64,000 nucleotides of DNA, from the NCBI RefSeq assembly GCF_015319165.1, contig NZ_JADIVZ010000001.1, positions 310,001-374,000 of the forward strand. The letters run 5' to 3'. This document shows positions 63,673 through 64,000 of the stretch, piece by piece. Positions within the stretch are counted from its first letter, which is position 1; each line of letters starts with the position of its first letter. The translations under genes and the position numbers were made by a program. The notes beneath the pieces are model-generated. The model did not search any database, was not told the origin of the DNA, and saw only the letters and a list, made by a program, of their open reading frames with translations. Origin of the DNA: Nocardioides acrostichi. GTDB lineage: Bacteria; Actinomycetota; Actinomycetes; Propionibacteriales; Nocardioidaceae.

Positions 63673-64000
63673 GTGTCCCACACTCGAGACGATGTCGTGC
63701 GCATGGCGCTGCGCGTACTCGACGAGTACGGCCTGGCCGACCTCTCGATGCGTCGCCTCGCGGCCGAGCTCGACGTGCGGCCCAGCGCGCTCTACCACCA
63801 CGTCGCCAACAAACAGACGCTCCTGGCCCTCGTGGCCGACGAGCTGCTGCGCCGCACCTTCCGCCCCGCGCTGCCGGCGGACGCCGACTGGCGCGCCACG
63901 CTCGTGAGCACGGCCCGCGCCTTACGAGAGTCGATGCTGGCCTACCGCGACGGCGCCGAGCTCGTCTCGACGGTCGTGGCCTTCGGGCTCGGCGCTGCGG
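63673..64000 (+). CDS. bioQ: BioQ-like TetR-family regulator (partial, runs off the window)
   Basis: The window holds the first 109 codons: VVRMALRVLDEYGLADLSMRRLAAELDVRPSALYHHVANKQTLLALVADELL (~residues 8-59) is a TetR-type HTH with the YHHVANK recognition helix. It is divergent from bioYMN with the BioQ-type operator in between, so it is the likely biotin-responsive repressor. The C-terminal part is missing, so the assignment rests on the HTH and context. Confidence 0.7.
   Translation, partial: MSHTRDDVVRMALRVLDEYGLADLSMRRLAAELDVRPSALYHHVANKQTLLALVADELLRRTFRPALPADADWRATLVSTARALRESMLAYRDGAELVSTVVAFGLGAA

Overview
The window is very GC-rich, gene-dense DNA with GTG starts, GTGA/ATGA gene overlaps and many promoters whose -10 hexamer (TANNNT) lies 6-9 bases before the start codon. 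This is the pattern of a high-GC actinobacterium. The gene set and order (cysteine desulfurase - mnmA - MetE-like - ligA - gatCAB, then ilvD, ilvBNC, leuB, ilvE, cimA) suggest a Nocardioidaceae-type organism; that placement is inference. I saw no tRNA, rRNA, phage, IS element or CRISPR.

Layout. 1-5.7 kb: a frameshifted DUF1801 gene, a membrane-anchored EEP phosphatase-like protein, an SRPBCC protein, and the cysteine desulfurase - 17-aa micro-ORF - mnmA - MetE-like operon. 5.7-15.7 kb: MFS drug exporter with its TetR regulator, an alpha/beta hydrolase, ligA, a low-complexity membrane protein, a phosphoesterase remnant, and gatCAB. 15.7-21.9 kb: a tandem-repeat array, a cobalamin riboswitch, and a five-gene operon. 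That operon encodes a secreted alpha/alpha-barrel protein, a surface-anchored DUF4430 protein, EcfT, a double EcfA and EcfS. The first two proteins correspond to the two separate domains of animal intrinsic factor/transcobalamin, so this is predicted to be a split, surface B12-capture system feeding an ECF importer. It is the most interesting locus in the window.

22-36 kb: hydrolase, EamA exporter, BNR-repeat protein, GH65 phosphorylase with beta-phosphoglucomutase, ilvD, a DHFR-like reductase, kynureninase, an S66-family protein, a GNAT acetyltransferase, and a pterin dehydratase/VOC fusion. 36-40 kb: ilvBNC behind an attenuator with a leader peptide. 40-49 kb: LtrA, an ABC-2 exporter, the iron-regulated efeUOB operon, an F420/PPOX protein, an ABC-F protein and a methyltransferase. 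49-57 kb: leuB, ilvE, a metallophosphoesterase, a Ser/Thr kinase, and cimA behind an attenuator whose leader has three consecutive Ile codons. 57-64 kb: divergent TetR/FMN-reductase pair, amidase, SDR, and the bioYMN biotin transporter facing a BioQ-type regulator.

Branched-chain amino-acid genes (ilvD, ilvBNC, leuB, ilvE, cimA) recur across 28-57 kb, two of the units with their own leader-peptide attenuators. A second recurring theme is a family of 22-bp tandem repeats in four arrays (612, 21697, 35143, 57068). Their TGACC ends supply stop codons to neighbouring genes, and in two cases the repeats encode the C-terminal tail.
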